Positions 20,093 through 29,324 of a stretch of 64,000 nucleotides of DNA are shown here, one piece after another. The position numbers and the translations under genes are program-made. Under the pieces are notes generated by a model. That model had not been told where the DNA came from, ran no database searches, and worked only from the letters and a program-made list of their open reading frames with translations. How positions within the stretch are numbered: position 1 is the stretch's first letter; each line of letters begins with the position of its first letter. The stretch is from Rhodopirellula halodulae (GTDB lineage: Bacteria > Planctomycetota > Planctomycetia > Pirellulales > Pirellulaceae): assembly GCF_020966775.1 (NCBI RefSeq), contig NZ_JAJKFV010000004.1, positions 339,426 through 403,425 of the forward strand, read 5' to 3'.

Positions 20093-20580
20093 AGCCGGAA
20101 AATCAGCTCAGCCCAGCGAGTTTGCAACCCAAGTTGCATCGATTCACGCTGCGTTGAAACGCAGGCAAAAGGGAATCGCTGTCGAGATCTGAAACGATTG
20201 ATGGGGCTCCTATTTCTCTGAATCGGTGCGTCCGGTGGACTGCGTTCAATGGTGAGTTTGCTGGCCCTTGCCGGAGACTCGCGATGCCTCGGGAGTTTCT
20301 CTGCAAGGTTTTTGATCCTGCCGATGTGCTGGTCCTTCATGCCGAGCAGAATTTGCTTGGGTGCTCCCATCCTGATCTCACCGGAGACCTTCATCGCAGT
20401 GCTTTCAGATCGAACTTGATAGCGATCCCATTGGATTCTACCGATTCGACCTTGGCTCAGAATACGGTTGGTTCGGCTCGGATTCCAGGAAGTGAGACAG
20501 CATTGGAACAGCTATGTTGAGGCGTTCTCACCGTCGGTCATTCCACGCCCCCTAAACACCATGAAAGCAAGGCGTAACCC
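20093..20580. other. Intergenic stretch without supported gene
   Basis: The 488 bases between the SHOCT protein and the pectate lyase hold open frames on both strands of up to 101 codons, but none shows a family resemblance, a good ribosome binding site or wobble-position bias. A promoter for the pectate lyase must lie near 20500-20580. Confidence 0.45.
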
Positions 20581-21618
20581 GTGAAGAATTTTAGATTGCA
20601 CTCAGTTCATATGTTTCTTGCCGCCCTAACCGTTGTGTCATTTCTGTACGTTGATGCCCGCTCGGTGTCGGGAAAAGACTTAACTTCGAAAAAAGGCAAC
20701 GCCGATCAGTTGATCGGATGGGCAACGGTCAGCGGCAACGGCGTCGAAACGACGACCGGTGGTGGTGATGGCAAAGTCATAACCGTTCGCACGGTCGACG
20801 ATCTCAAAAAAGCGGCGTCAAGTGATGAACCGCTGGTGATTCGGCTCGAAGGCACATTCGCCGGCGACGGCAAGATGGGGATCGCATCGAACAAAACTTT
20901 GATCGGCGTTGGTGCGGATGCGACGATCAAGGGAATGGAACTCAGCATGAGCGGCGTGTCCAATGTCATCATTCGAAATCTGACGATCTCCGATGCCCGC
21001 GATGCGATCGCGCTGCGTCGAACGCATCATGTGTGGGTCGATCACTGCGACCTCTCGAATTGCAGCGACGGACTGCTCGACATCACCAATCAATCCGACT
21101 ACGTAACAGTATCGTGGACCAGGTTTTCCAAGCATCACAAAACGATGCTGATCAACAGTGGAACGAGTCATCCCGAAGACACGGGAACACTGAACACAAC
21201 AATCCATCATTGCTGGTTCGACGGCAGCGATACGCGAAACCCACGCGTCGGCTACGGAAAAGTTCATGTGTTCAACTGCCTTTACAATGACAACGACTAT
21301 GGAATCGGGTTGCATTCGCAGTGTCTCGTGCTGGCCGAGCGGAACTTCTTTGCAAACGTCAAGAATTCGATCAAGCAGATGTATCGCCCGGATCCAGATG
21401 ACATCCACCATGGCTTTTGCCAAGCGGTCGACAACATTTTCAGCGAATGCAGAGGCTCTCAAGACGACGAAGGCAAGAGTTTCAAACCGACCGACTTCTA
21501 CCAGTACGACTCTGTTTTCGACCAAACCGCAAATGTTCCTGACATTGTGAAAGCGGACGTCGGTCCATCGGAAAGGTATGAGGCGTTGCCCCTCGCCACC
21601 ACCGATGAGGAAGATTGA
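20581..21618 (+). CDS. Pectate lyase family 1 (PL1), exported
   Basis: The gene starts at GTG 20581 (345 residues) with a signal peptide over residues 1-31. The right-handed parallel beta-helix signatures are clear: VWVDHCDLSNCSDGLLDI (residues 151-168), the Ca2+/substrate region, and TVSWTRFSKHHKTML (176-190) with the substrate-binding Lys187. The catalytic segment reads RNPRVGYGKVHVFN at 219-232. PL1 enzymes cleave alpha-1,4-polygalacturonate by beta-elimination with an Arg as base (here Arg219). A second conserved Arg five residues later, in the RxPxxR pattern, is Gly224 here, so specificity or activity may differ. It fits the polysaccharide-degrading lifestyle shown by the sulfatases. No operon partners are visible. 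Confidence 0.9.
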   Translation: MKNFRLHSVHMFLAALTVVSFLYVDARSVSGKDLTSKKGNADQLIGWATVSGNGVETTTGGGDGKVITVRTVDDLKKAASSDEPLVIRLEGTFAGDGKMGIASNKTLIGVGADATIKGMELSMSGVSNVIIRNLTISDARDAIALRRTHHVWVDHCDLSNCSDGLLDITNQSDYVTVSWTRFSKHHKTMLINSGTSHPEDTGTLNTTIHHCWFDGSDTRNPRVGYGKVHVFNCLYNDNDYGIGLHSQCLVLAERNFFANVKNSIKQMYRPDPDDIHHGFCQAVDNIFSECRGSQDDEGKSFKPTDFYQYDSVFDQTANVPDIVKADVGPSERYEALPLATTDEED

Positions 21619-21743
21619 CGGCGAATGTTCGATAGTCCGCGATCAACTCCGCACAAACGAATTCGACGTCAAAGTCATCGCGGCGTTCAGTTCTGAGTAT
21701 CAATGGCGGGGCCATCGCTGGGCAGAAGATGCCACGGTGGAAC

Positions 21744-22163
21744 CGTCGAACAGCAACGCGCGAACGGGTGGCAGCGAACTTGGAGAATCAAAGAGGCTTC
21801 ACGGCGGAGAATTGCCCGGCGGAACAGTTGAGGTCAACTGTTTTACTCTGACGCGACGAGGAACAACCTTCGATCACGAGAACGACGCTTCTCTGGGACC
21901 GGCCTCCGCCACGACGGCATCACCCGTTCGTGCTCGACATGCCCATGGTGGTTCACAGAATCGAAATCAATCGCTGCCCCTCAGTCGTCCAAGCGAAGCT
22001 TGGCCAGAGTAGAACATTTGTCCCCAAATGTTCGCGTGCCAGGGTGACATCGTCGAACAGCAACGCGCGGACGGGTGGCAGCGAACTTGGTATAGCGACG
22101 ACGCTTGGCGGCCAAGAATGGCCCGGCGGAACAGCTGGGGACAACTGTTCTACTATGACGCCG
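21744..22163. repeat. Duplicated 113-bp block, each ending in a family D hairpin
   Basis: Positions 21744-21856 and 22051-22163 are two diverged copies of one block with the same internal spacing: a shared start (CGTCGAACAGCAACGCGC), GGTGGCAGCGAACTTGG, then GCCCGGCGG and, 79 bases in, a family D hairpin (21823-21846 and 22130-22153; arms AACAGTTG or AACAGCTG and CAACTGTT). A GTAG-headed variant with arms AACATTTG and CAAATGTT lies between them at 22009-22032. The 596-base gap 21619-22214 holds nothing else I can name. Confidence 0.8.
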
Positions 22164-22214
22164 GCGGCAGGTCTGCCGCGGCAGAGAGCGGTGGGCAACA
22201 CCGCGAGAGAAAAT

Positions 22215-22288
22215 CGGGATGACAAGATTCGAACTTGCGACCTCTGCACCCCCAGTGCAGCGCTCTAACCAGGCTGAGCCACATCCCG
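22215..22288 (-). tRNA. tRNA-Pro (anticodon GGG)
   Basis: The minus strand folds into a complete 74-nt cloverleaf: acceptor arms CGGGATG and CATCCCG, D-stem GCTC/GAGC, anticodon stem CTGCA/TGCAG with loop CTGGGGG giving anticodon GGG, and a T-stem around TTCGAAT with one G-U pair. The 3' CCA is not encoded. It decodes CCC and CCU. It lies between the duplicated repeat block and the M28 peptidase gene, whose promoter region must overlap the tRNA promoter. Confidence 0.95.
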
Positions 22289-22389
22289 TGAAGGCCACAA
22301 ACTCTACCGAAGTTCGGTCGGTTCCGCTAGGGTGAACGGGCAGTTTCAGAAACTCTCCTCACCCGCGGCTTCCGCAGGATGTTTTGGCA

Positions 22390-23520
22390 ATGGATTTGGT
22401 GATTCAGACGGCTGATACGACGATGCAGGCGGCTCGGCACAGCTCGGAAATTCCCGCGAACCAGGGGAGCACGGCCAACCGTTTGGGTTCGGACACTCCC
22501 GCCGCACGATCCGATGCGGCGGGCAAGTTTTCGCGTTGGATGCTGTTACTCTCAATCGTGGCCTTCTTCGCCTTCGTGGGATTTTCAGTTTGGAAGTTGA
22601 ATCGTCCGGATGAAGGCGGACCGGTGACGCCCGCCGCGCTCGGCCCGGTGCCGGATCGTTACAACACCGAGCGGGCGATGGGGTATCTGATCGAGATCTG
22701 TGACCTGGGGCCTCGACCGTCGGGCAGCCCCGCGATGAAGCAACAACAAGCGTTGCTGACCGATTTTTTCACGCAGCGCGGCGGCGACGTGCGTCTGCAG
22801 AAAGGCGAAATCCGTCATCCGCTGACCGGCGAGAACATGCCGATCGCGAACCTGATCGCCAGTTGGCATGCGGACGCTCCGACGCGGTTCCTCCTGTGCG
22901 CCCATTATGACACTCGGCCCTACCCGGACCGCGACCGTCGTGATCCCAAAGGTGTGTTCGTGGGTGCGAACGATGGTGCCAGCGGTTCGGCGGCCTTGAT
23001 GGAACTGAGTCATCAGTTCGAGAATTTGCCGGAGAGCATCGGGGTGGACGTGGTGCTGTTTGATGCCGAGGAGTTTGTGTTCGGCGAGGGCAATGGGGAC
23101 TACTTTTTGGGATCCACCTTGTTCGCTCAGCAATATCGATTGGAACCGCCCGCGGTGCCATACAAAGCCGGCGTGTTGTTGGACATGATCGGCGATCGTG
23201 AATTGCAATTGCTTTATGAACGCAACAGTTTGCGGTACGCGGGCGATGTGACTCGGTCCATCTGGAGAACCGCGAAACGATTGAAAGCGAAAGCCTTCGT
23301 GCCTCGCGTCCGCAGCCAAGCCATTCGAGATGACCACCTGCCGCTGAACGAGATCGCTCGCATCCCCACCACGGACTTGATCGATTTTGATTACCCACGA
23401 CCTGGGTTCCGTGCCCCGCAATATTGGCACACGACGCAGGACATCCCTGAAAACTGCAGCGGCGAGAGCATGGCGGCGGTGATTTGGGTGGTCCATGAAT
23501 GGATGTTGGAGCAGGGGTGA
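22390..23520 (+). CDS. M28 family, glutaminyl-peptide cyclotransferase-like, membrane-anchored
   Basis: ATG 22390 gives 376 residues (a TTG two codons earlier is possible). Residues 50-70 form one membrane anchor, so the catalytic domain faces outward. Metal ligands of the M28 fold are visible: AHYDTRP (His172), GANDGASG (Asp195) and DAEEF (Glu227/228). The C-terminal PQYWHTTQD segment matches the zinc-binding His and the active-site region of glutaminyl cyclases, which turn N-terminal Gln into pyroglutamate. An aminopeptidase role cannot be excluded. A short intergenic region with a repeated 15-mer (GGAAAGTGGGCAGGG at 23526 and 23551) follows. Confidence 0.88.
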   Translation: MDLVIQTADTTMQAARHSSEIPANQGSTANRLGSDTPAARSDAAGKFSRWMLLLSIVAFFAFVGFSVWKLNRPDEGGPVTPAALGPVPDRYNTERAMGYLIEICDLGPRPSGSPAMKQQQALLTDFFTQRGGDVRLQKGEIRHPLTGENMPIANLIASWHADAPTRFLLCAHYDTRPYPDRDRRDPKGVFVGANDGASGSAALMELSHQFENLPESIGVDVVLFDAEEFVFGEGNGDYFLGSTLFAQQYRLEPPAVPYKAGVLLDMIGDRELQLLYERNSLRYAGDVTRSIWRTAKRLKAKAFVPRVRSQAIRDDHLPLNEIARIPTTDLIDFDYPRPGFRAPQYWHTTQDIPENCSGESMAAVIWVVHEWMLEQG

Positions 23521-23707
23521 GGAGGGGAAAGTGGGCAGGGGTAGGGAGTGGAAAGTGGGCAGGGCCACAGGGCGTCAGGGGTACAGGTCGTAGGGGCACA
23601 GGACGTTGCGAGCGAGTTGTGGTGGAGGAGGTTTGCTTTTTGTTATGTTGCTTGGTTTGCCTTGTCTGTTTGCCGGGTGACGTTTCTTTTCTGATTGGGT
23701 CGCTTTC

Positions 23708-24073
23708 ATGTTCGCCGGTGGTTTGATCCTTGCTTGCACGCTGATCGGGTTCGCCATTTGGCTGCAACGATCCGAGCAAGTCGGTTGGTCGCGGCACCGT
23801 TTTGATGAGGAGGCGGACCGGCCGTACATGGTGCGTCGCTGGCGTTCACGACGTCAGGTGAACTTTCTGTTCTTGGTTTGCGGCGTTTTGATCTTGGTCG
23901 CCACGTTGGCATCGCCGGCCCGTCGTGCTTTGTGGTTGGCGTGTTGGTCGTCCGTCATGTTGGTTTTGGTCGCGATTCTCTTCCTGGCTGGGCTGGACGC
24001 ACTTCGCACGGTGCGGCACATGCGGCACCGCATGAATGAGCTGAAGCAAACTTCGCGTGACTCCGACACCTGA
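23708..24073 (+). CDS. Small two- or three-helix membrane protein, unknown
   Basis: The 121-residue protein starts at ATG 23708. Membrane segments are predicted at residues 3-20, 52-70 and 75-95, with a basic loop (RxxRSRRQ) between the first two and a charged cytosolic tail. I recognise no family beyond planctomycete hypothetical proteins. It lies 72 bases before the CRP/ferredoxin gene in the same direction, so it may be the first gene of that operon. Confidence 0.65.
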   Translation: MFAGGLILACTLIGFAIWLQRSEQVGWSRHRFDEEADRPYMVRRWRSRRQVNFLFLVCGVLILVATLASPARRALWLACWSSVMLVLVAILFLAGLDALRTVRHMRHRMNELKQTSRDSDT

Positions 24074-24144
24074 CCTTTCACGCATCGCCACCCAGGCGTG
24101 AAACAGCCGCGGTCTTGGTTGTGTCTTGACGTCGTCCCGCGGGG

Positions 24145-26010
24145 ATGGCTATCGACCGAAACATGATCACCGACGATGCCATTTCTGTGCGTCGTCCCCG
24201 GCGATGGGACGAACCGATGGATCCGCTCATGAGCGATGCGGACGTGGTCTGGTTACGTGATCAGGCACCGTTTGCGACCCTGGATCCGGCGGCTTTTCCC
24301 AAGTCCATTCCGCTGGACGGCATCCTTCGGAACGATTGTCGGTTGCATCAATTCACACATGGCGAGGTGATTGCGCGCGAGGGCGACTACGCCAACAGTG
24401 CGTTCTTGCTGCTGGATGGTCACGCGGAGCTGCTCACCCGTGAGTTGCCTCCCGAGTGTTTGGGCCGACGTGAAACCGAAAAAGTCTCGTGGCCTCGTGC
24501 GATTTGGAAACTGCTGAAACCCTCGGGTGTTCGCGAGGCTCGACGCGGCGACGAAGTGATTCCCAACGTCGACCTGCACGAATCATCGCATCATGCGGAC
24601 GAGCGACCTCCGGTGCTGCAGTTGCAGGATTTTGATGGGCTGGTGCAGGCCGGCCAAAGTGTTCGTTTGGGTCCGGGCGAACTGTTCGGGGAAGTCGCGG
24701 CGATGTATCGGGCTCCGCGTTCTGCCACGGTGGTGTCGCAGGGCAACAGCAGACTGCTGGAGATTCGGCTGCAAGGCCTGAAGATGCTGCGGCGCGACCC
24801 AGCGTTTTCAAAACGGATGGACGATCACTACCGCGAAAATTGGTTGCCGCTGCATTTGAAAGAGATTCCCCTGCTGCGTTTTTTGCCGGAGCAGAATCTG
24901 CAACGGGTCGTGGCAGCGACGATCCAGCGATCCTTTGGTCGACTGGAATGGAACGCGGACTACAAGAAGACTCGCACCTTATCGCCCGCCGAACAAATCG
25001 CCAGTGAACCGGTCGTCGCGACGGAAGGCCATCAAGTCACGGACCTGATCATCGTCCGCAGTGGTTTCGGCCGCGTGTGTCAAATCTACGGAGCCGCACA
25101 GCGCACGACGGCCTATCTCGGCAAAGGCCACTTGTTCGGCTTGGAAGAGATCGCGTTGGGTGTCACCAATCCCGACGGGCCAATCAATTTGCCGCTGCAG
25201 CATTCCCTGCGAGCCGTTGGGTTCTTGGACACGCTGCACATTCCCGTGGAATGTTTCGCGACCGAAATTTTGCCACACGTTCGTCGGAGTGAATTGCCGC
25301 GAGCCGCCGCACAAGCGATCTTGCAAACCAAAGGAACCGCCGAGGCCCGCGAGCGTCGTAGCGAGAAACGTCCCAAAGTGGACCTTCCGATTGTCTGCGA
25401 CACGGGGCGATCGCAATCCAACGAGGAAACGTGGCAGGATCTTCCCAGCCCCACCGGGACCTCGTTCGAACCAACCGGGTTGCTTGAGTTCATCGTTCAA
25501 AACCGTTTCAACAACGGCCGTGAAGCGATGATCATCGATCTTCATCGCTGCACACGTTGCGACGATTGTGTGAAGGCTTGCGCGTCGGTCCACGATGGCA
25601 ACCCGCGGTTTGCACGCGTCGGCGTCAACCATGACCGACTGCAATTCGTCCAAGCCTGCATGCACTGCACGGATCCGGTGTGCATGATCGGATGCCCCAC
25701 AGGAGCCTTGCACCGAGACGAGGCAACCGGCCACGTTCACGTCTCTGAAAATATCTGCATTGGTTGCGGAACGTGTGCGAAAGGGTGCCCCTACGGCAAC
25801 ATCGAAATGGCGTCGGTGAACGATCCCAAAGGACGTCCCTACACCGACGAAGCCAGCAATCGCCCAATCACGAAAGCGACCAAGTGCGACATGTGCAGCG
25901 GACTGCCCAGCGGTCCGGCGTGCGCGGCGGCTTGTCCTCATGATGCGATCGTTCGAATTGATTTGAGCGAGTCACCGCCATTGGAACATTGGTTGAGGCG
26001 GCGCACATGA
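24145..26010 (+). CDS. Cyclic-nucleotide-binding domain plus four-cluster 4Fe-4S protein
   Basis: The 621-residue protein starts at ATG 24145. Two cNMP-binding (CRP-like) domains can be seen: residues 65-225, with a long insertion before GPGELFGEVAAMYRAPRSATV, and 245-390, with GKGHLFGLEEIALG. The C-terminal 170 residues contain four cysteine sets typical of HybA/NrfC/DmsB-type electron carriers: CTRCDDCVKAC, CMHC..CMIGC, CIGCGTCAKGC and CDMC..CAAAC, enough for four [4Fe-4S] clusters. There is no DNA-binding helix-turn-helix, so this is a ligand-gated electron carrier rather than a transcription factor. Its stop overlaps the start of the cytochrome b-like gene (ATGA), so it is part of a redox complex. 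The sensed ligand is unknown. Confidence 0.9.
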   Translation: MAIDRNMITDDAISVRRPRRWDEPMDPLMSDADVVWLRDQAPFATLDPAAFPKSIPLDGILRNDCRLHQFTHGEVIAREGDYANSAFLLLDGHAELLTRELPPECLGRRETEKVSWPRAIWKLLKPSGVREARRGDEVIPNVDLHESSHHADERPPVLQLQDFDGLVQAGQSVRLGPGELFGEVAAMYRAPRSATVVSQGNSRLLEIRLQGLKMLRRDPAFSKRMDDHYRENWLPLHLKEIPLLRFLPEQNLQRVVAATIQRSFGRLEWNADYKKTRTLSPAEQIASEPVVATEGHQVTDLIIVRSGFGRVCQIYGAAQRTTAYLGKGHLFGLEEIALGVTNPDGPINLPLQHSLRAVGFLDTLHIPVECFATEILPHVRRSELPRAAAQAILQTKGTAEARERRSEKRPKVDLPIVCDTGRSQSNEETWQDLPSPTGTSFEPTGLLEFIVQNRFNNGREAMIIDLHRCTRCDDCVKACASVHDGNPRFARVGVNHDRLQFVQACMHCTDPVCMIGCPTGALHRDEATGHVHVSENICIGCGTCAKGCPYGNIEMASVNDPKGRPYTDEASNRPITKATKCDMCSGLPSGPACAAACPHDAIVRIDLSESPPLEHWLRRRT

Positions 26011-26945
26011 GCACGGTCGAACGTCGCGAATCCGAATCGTCGCGAAAATGGAAACAAACTCGCCGAGACTTTCGCGAGCAACTGCATCGCCGTCTATGGG
26101 GCGGCGGTCAACCCTGGACTTTTCGGCGACGACGCGTTGCCAGCTTGCTGGTCGTCGCGATCGCATTGATCGTCACGGCTTGGACTTCGCAGTCCCTGCA
26201 CGCGGCGTTGATGCGCAGCAGCGTGATGACGGGTTGGACGTTGTTGGTGTGTGTGTTGATGCTGTTTGCCATCGGCATTCGGCGACGCATTCCGATCCTG
26301 CCACTGGGCACGATGAGCACGTGGACTCAGGTGCATATCTTCACCGGTTTGTTCGCGGCCGGCGTGTTTCTGATGCATGTGCCTTCCATCGCATCAGGAC
26401 AACTGATCGCGGACGGATGGCTCGAGGGCACACTCAGCTTTCTATTCCTCGCGGTCAGTGCGTCGGGTCTGTACGGTTTGATTGCCAGTCGTCGTTTGCC
26501 GGCTCGATTGACCGCCATGGGCAGCCAACCTCGCTATGACCAAATCGCTTGGCACCGCGAGCAACTTGCCGCCAGAGCCTCTGAGCGGCTGGACAGTTTG
26601 ACCAGTCTCGAATCCCAAACGGTGCTCGGCGAGTTTGACGATCAATACCTTCGTCGATACATGGAATCGCCGCTGTCTTGGTCACATCGTTTGTTTGCCC
26701 ATTCGTTTCGCCGTCGCCGGTTGGTGATCGGTTTGAATGAACTGCATCGCTACTTGGAAGACGACGGCAAGGAAGTTGCCAACGAGCTTTCCGGTTTGGT
26801 TCGTTTGCGAGACGAATTGGACACGCAACATGCCTTGCAGTGGCGGCTACGAGCTTGGGTTGCCGTGCACGCGGTGATGTCGACCGCTCTCGTGGGACTT
26901 GCCATCATGCACACCATTCACGCTTTGCAGTTTGTGGAGTCATGA
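26007..26945 (+). CDS. Cytochrome b-like membrane protein
   Basis: The start ATG 26007 overlaps the upstream stop TGA (26008-26010), giving 312 residues. Five membrane helices are visible near residues 43-65, 75-92, 104-124, 138-155 and 280-303. The third contains WTQVHIFTG...LMHV and the fifth AVHAV...IMHTIH; these His pairs on two helices are a plausible bis-His heme b site. A soluble, charged loop of about 120 residues separates the fourth and fifth helices. It likely moves electrons between the 4Fe-4S protein and the multiheme cytochrome encoded on either side. No named family is certain. Confidence 0.78.
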   Translation: MSTVERRESESSRKWKQTRRDFREQLHRRLWGGGQPWTFRRRRVASLLVVAIALIVTAWTSQSLHAALMRSSVMTGWTLLVCVLMLFAIGIRRRIPILPLGTMSTWTQVHIFTGLFAAGVFLMHVPSIASGQLIADGWLEGTLSFLFLAVSASGLYGLIASRRLPARLTAMGSQPRYDQIAWHREQLAARASERLDSLTSLESQTVLGEFDDQYLRRYMESPLSWSHRLFAHSFRRRRLVIGLNELHRYLEDDGKEVANELSGLVRLRDELDTQHALQWRLRAWVAVHAVMSTALVGLAIMHTIHALQFVES

Positions 26946-29293
26946 GACGCGACGATTTCCAATTGCCATCGCCGCCGCGAATGGTTCGACCGGGTGAGTC
27001 GTTCGTTTGTGGCCGTTCACCGTCGTGTGAACCTTGTTCCCAAGGCCCCAACGCCTCGGGTCAATGCCCATTCGCTCATTCTCAAGACCCGCAACAACTG
27101 GGTTGTCACCCCAAGCGAACTTGGACGGGTAAACGTCGTCGGTTGACCACCGCGGGATTGATTTGCCTGGCGATCGCCATGCTTGTTTTGTTTTTCACTC
27201 GCATCACACCCAAAGTCATTCAGCCCGGTCATCTCACCACGGCACACGCTCAAATTTTGGCAGGCGAGCTGAGCCAGGACCGCTGTGCCGCTTGCCATCA
27301 GAACGTCATCAGCAATGGTTGGCTGAGCAACGGAGCAACCTCCGCCGAACCAAGCGAAACACGACAACAAGCGGGCCTGTTTGGGTTGGCAAGCTGGTTC
27401 ACCTCAAGCGATGCCGATCATGCAAATCTGCCCACGGTCGAAATGACGGATTTGTGCCTGAACTGTCACGAACAACAAATGCCACGTGAATCCGCGCGAT
27501 GGGCTCACAACCTTTCGCCGACCGATCGCGAAGCGTTGACGTTGGCGGCGATGCTGAAACAAGCCAACCAAGCGACTCCGCCCTCGGACGCACAGACCGC
27601 GGAATTGCTGGCCACCAACGTCAGTCGCACCAGCTCGTTGCAGAACAACTTGGCGTGCAGCATTTGCCATCAAGAACATCACGGTGCCGACGCGGAGTTG
27701 GCGGCGATCACGGATTCGCGATGTCAATCGTGTCACGTGAACCAGTTCGGATCCTTTGCCGCTTCCCATCCCGAATTCGGTGAGTGGCCTTATGCGAAGC
27801 AGCCGAACATTCATTTCGACCACGCTCGGCACGCGAAAATTCACTTTCCCAGCGAAGCTGAAAAGGGCAATCCAAACGCGACTTCCCATAGCAGTCGGTT
27901 TGCGACGTTTGATTGTCGCAGTTGTCATGTCGGTCCGAATGTGAGTTCGACCGGACTGAACGGTGACAGCAGCGATCCGATCGCCACCACGCTACCGTAC
28001 GAAGTGGCTTGTGCAGCATGTCATGACGAAGCGTTGAAGGTCCAAGTCGCCGACGGTCCCTCGCTGCTGCAATTGCCAACGTTCCCGGAGGACATCGCGG
28101 CGGAAGCGGGCCATTGGCCGGAAAACGCGACCGGGTTCGCTGACGGAGGCGTCGATGGTTGGATGGCGTTGTTGCTTCGCTCGAAGGCCAACCAAACCGC
28201 GGTTCGACGTTTCCAACGAGTCGACTCGGTCGATTGGGACTCCAGCTTGGTGCGGCTCGAAGCGGTGTCGTTGGCGAAATCAATCACAGGCCTCTCGTCC
28301 GAGTTAGCAAGCGACGGACAAGACGCTTTGATGCAGCGGTTGGTGGACGCGGGCGTGGATCCGCGAACGGCAAAGCCACTGGTCGAATCGTTCCCACCGC
28401 AATTGGTTCGCGATGCGATCGCGGTCTGGTTTGGCGATTCGTCAACGCGGCCAAGCATGAGGACGCAGACGTTGTCTTCCGAAACGGAATCCGGGTTGGG
28501 CATGCTCGATGGCGAACTGACCGAGTGGAATGAACAAGACGCGTTGCTGGAGAACGATCCGTTGCTGTCAGAGGATCCGCTGTTCTCGGACGATCCTCTG
28601 GGCTTTGGGGAGCCTCTCCTGGAGGAAACATCTTTCGAGGAAACATCTTTCGAGGACACGTCGGCACCGAGTTCGGAGCCTCGTTTGGAGCCGATGCCCA
28701 ACAACTTCGCGGAGATGCAAACCGAATTGTCAACGCGTTATGACGCGTCGAAGACGCAAAGCTTCGGCGGTTGGTACCGCGACGATCTGACGATGTCCAT
28801 TCGCTACCGAGGCAAGGGGCATTCGGACTCGGTGTTGCGTTCCATGATTGAGATCGCTCAACAGTTACCGGTGGAGGATCCGTTGCGAGACGCACTGCTG
28901 AAGCAGCCCGCGATCGCCGCATGTGCTGATTGTCACCGAGTTGAAAAGACATTCTCGAGTGAGGCTGACGATGCGATGGCGTCGATGCGGTGGCGAGCTT
29001 TCCAGGCACCGACCAAGAGCGAGCGATTGACTCGTTTCTCACATGCTCCTCATTTGAATATCCAGGGACTGCAAGACTGCTCGCATTGCCATCAGTTGAA
29101 TGCTCCCACCGCAGCCAACATGGTGCATTCGGAGGGCAGCTCAGTTGACGCGGTCTCTCCGGAAGTCGACACGATGCTCCATAGCGAGTTCCTACCGATG
29201 ACGAAGTCCAGTTGTGCGAGTTGCCACACTCGGTCCGCAGCGGGGGATCACTGCACGCGATGTCACAACTATCATGTGCATGAATTGCGATGA
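26942..29293 (+). CDS. Ten-heme c-type cytochrome, membrane-anchored
   Basis: ATG 26942 overlaps the previous stop (ATGA) and gives 783 residues. A cysteine-containing cytosolic segment (residues 20-50) precedes a single membrane anchor at about 65-85; the rest is periplasmic. I count ten CxxCH heme motifs: CAACH, CLNCH, CSICH, CQSCH, CRSCH and CAACH in the N-terminal half, then CADCH, CSHCH, CASCH and CTRCH near the C-terminus. Between them lies a heme-free domain of about 280 residues that includes an acidic tract with repeated (E/D)DPL and EETSFE sequences. Such cytochromes carry electrons across the periplasm to or from a terminal enzyme. No catalytic signature is obvious. Confidence 0.92.
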   Translation: MRRDDFQLPSPPRMVRPGESFVCGRSPSCEPCSQGPNASGQCPFAHSQDPQQLGCHPKRTWTGKRRRLTTAGLICLAIAMLVLFFTRITPKVIQPGHLTTAHAQILAGELSQDRCAACHQNVISNGWLSNGATSAEPSETRQQAGLFGLASWFTSSDADHANLPTVEMTDLCLNCHEQQMPRESARWAHNLSPTDREALTLAAMLKQANQATPPSDAQTAELLATNVSRTSSLQNNLACSICHQEHHGADAELAAITDSRCQSCHVNQFGSFAASHPEFGEWPYAKQPNIHFDHARHAKIHFPSEAEKGNPNATSHSSRFATFDCRSCHVGPNVSSTGLNGDSSDPIATTLPYEVACAACHDEALKVQVADGPSLLQLPTFPEDIAAEAGHWPENATGFADGGVDGWMALLLRSKANQTAVRRFQRVDSVDWDSSLVRLEAVSLAKSITGLSSELASDGQDALMQRLVDAGVDPRTAKPLVESFPPQLVRDAIAVWFGDSSTRPSMRTQTLSSETESGLGMLDGELTEWNEQDALLENDPLLSEDPLFSDDPLGFGEPLLEETSFEETSFEDTSAPSSEPRLEPMPNNFAEMQTELSTRYDASKTQSFGGWYRDDLTMSIRYRGKGHSDSVLRSMIEIAQQLPVEDPLRDALLKQPAIAACADCHRVEKTFSSEADDAMASMRWRAFQAPTKSERLTRFSHAPHLNIQGLQDCSHCHQLNAPTAANMVHSEGSSVDAVSPEVDTMLHSEFLPMTKSSCASCHTRSAAGDHCTRCHNYHVHELR

Positions 29294-29324
29294 CCTCTCG
29301 TCGTGATGCATCTGACGCTCGCAT

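Noticed and set aside
20089..20394. 101-residue minus-strand frame in the gap before the pectate lyase
   Set aside because: No recognisable family, no good ribosome binding site; kept as intergenic.
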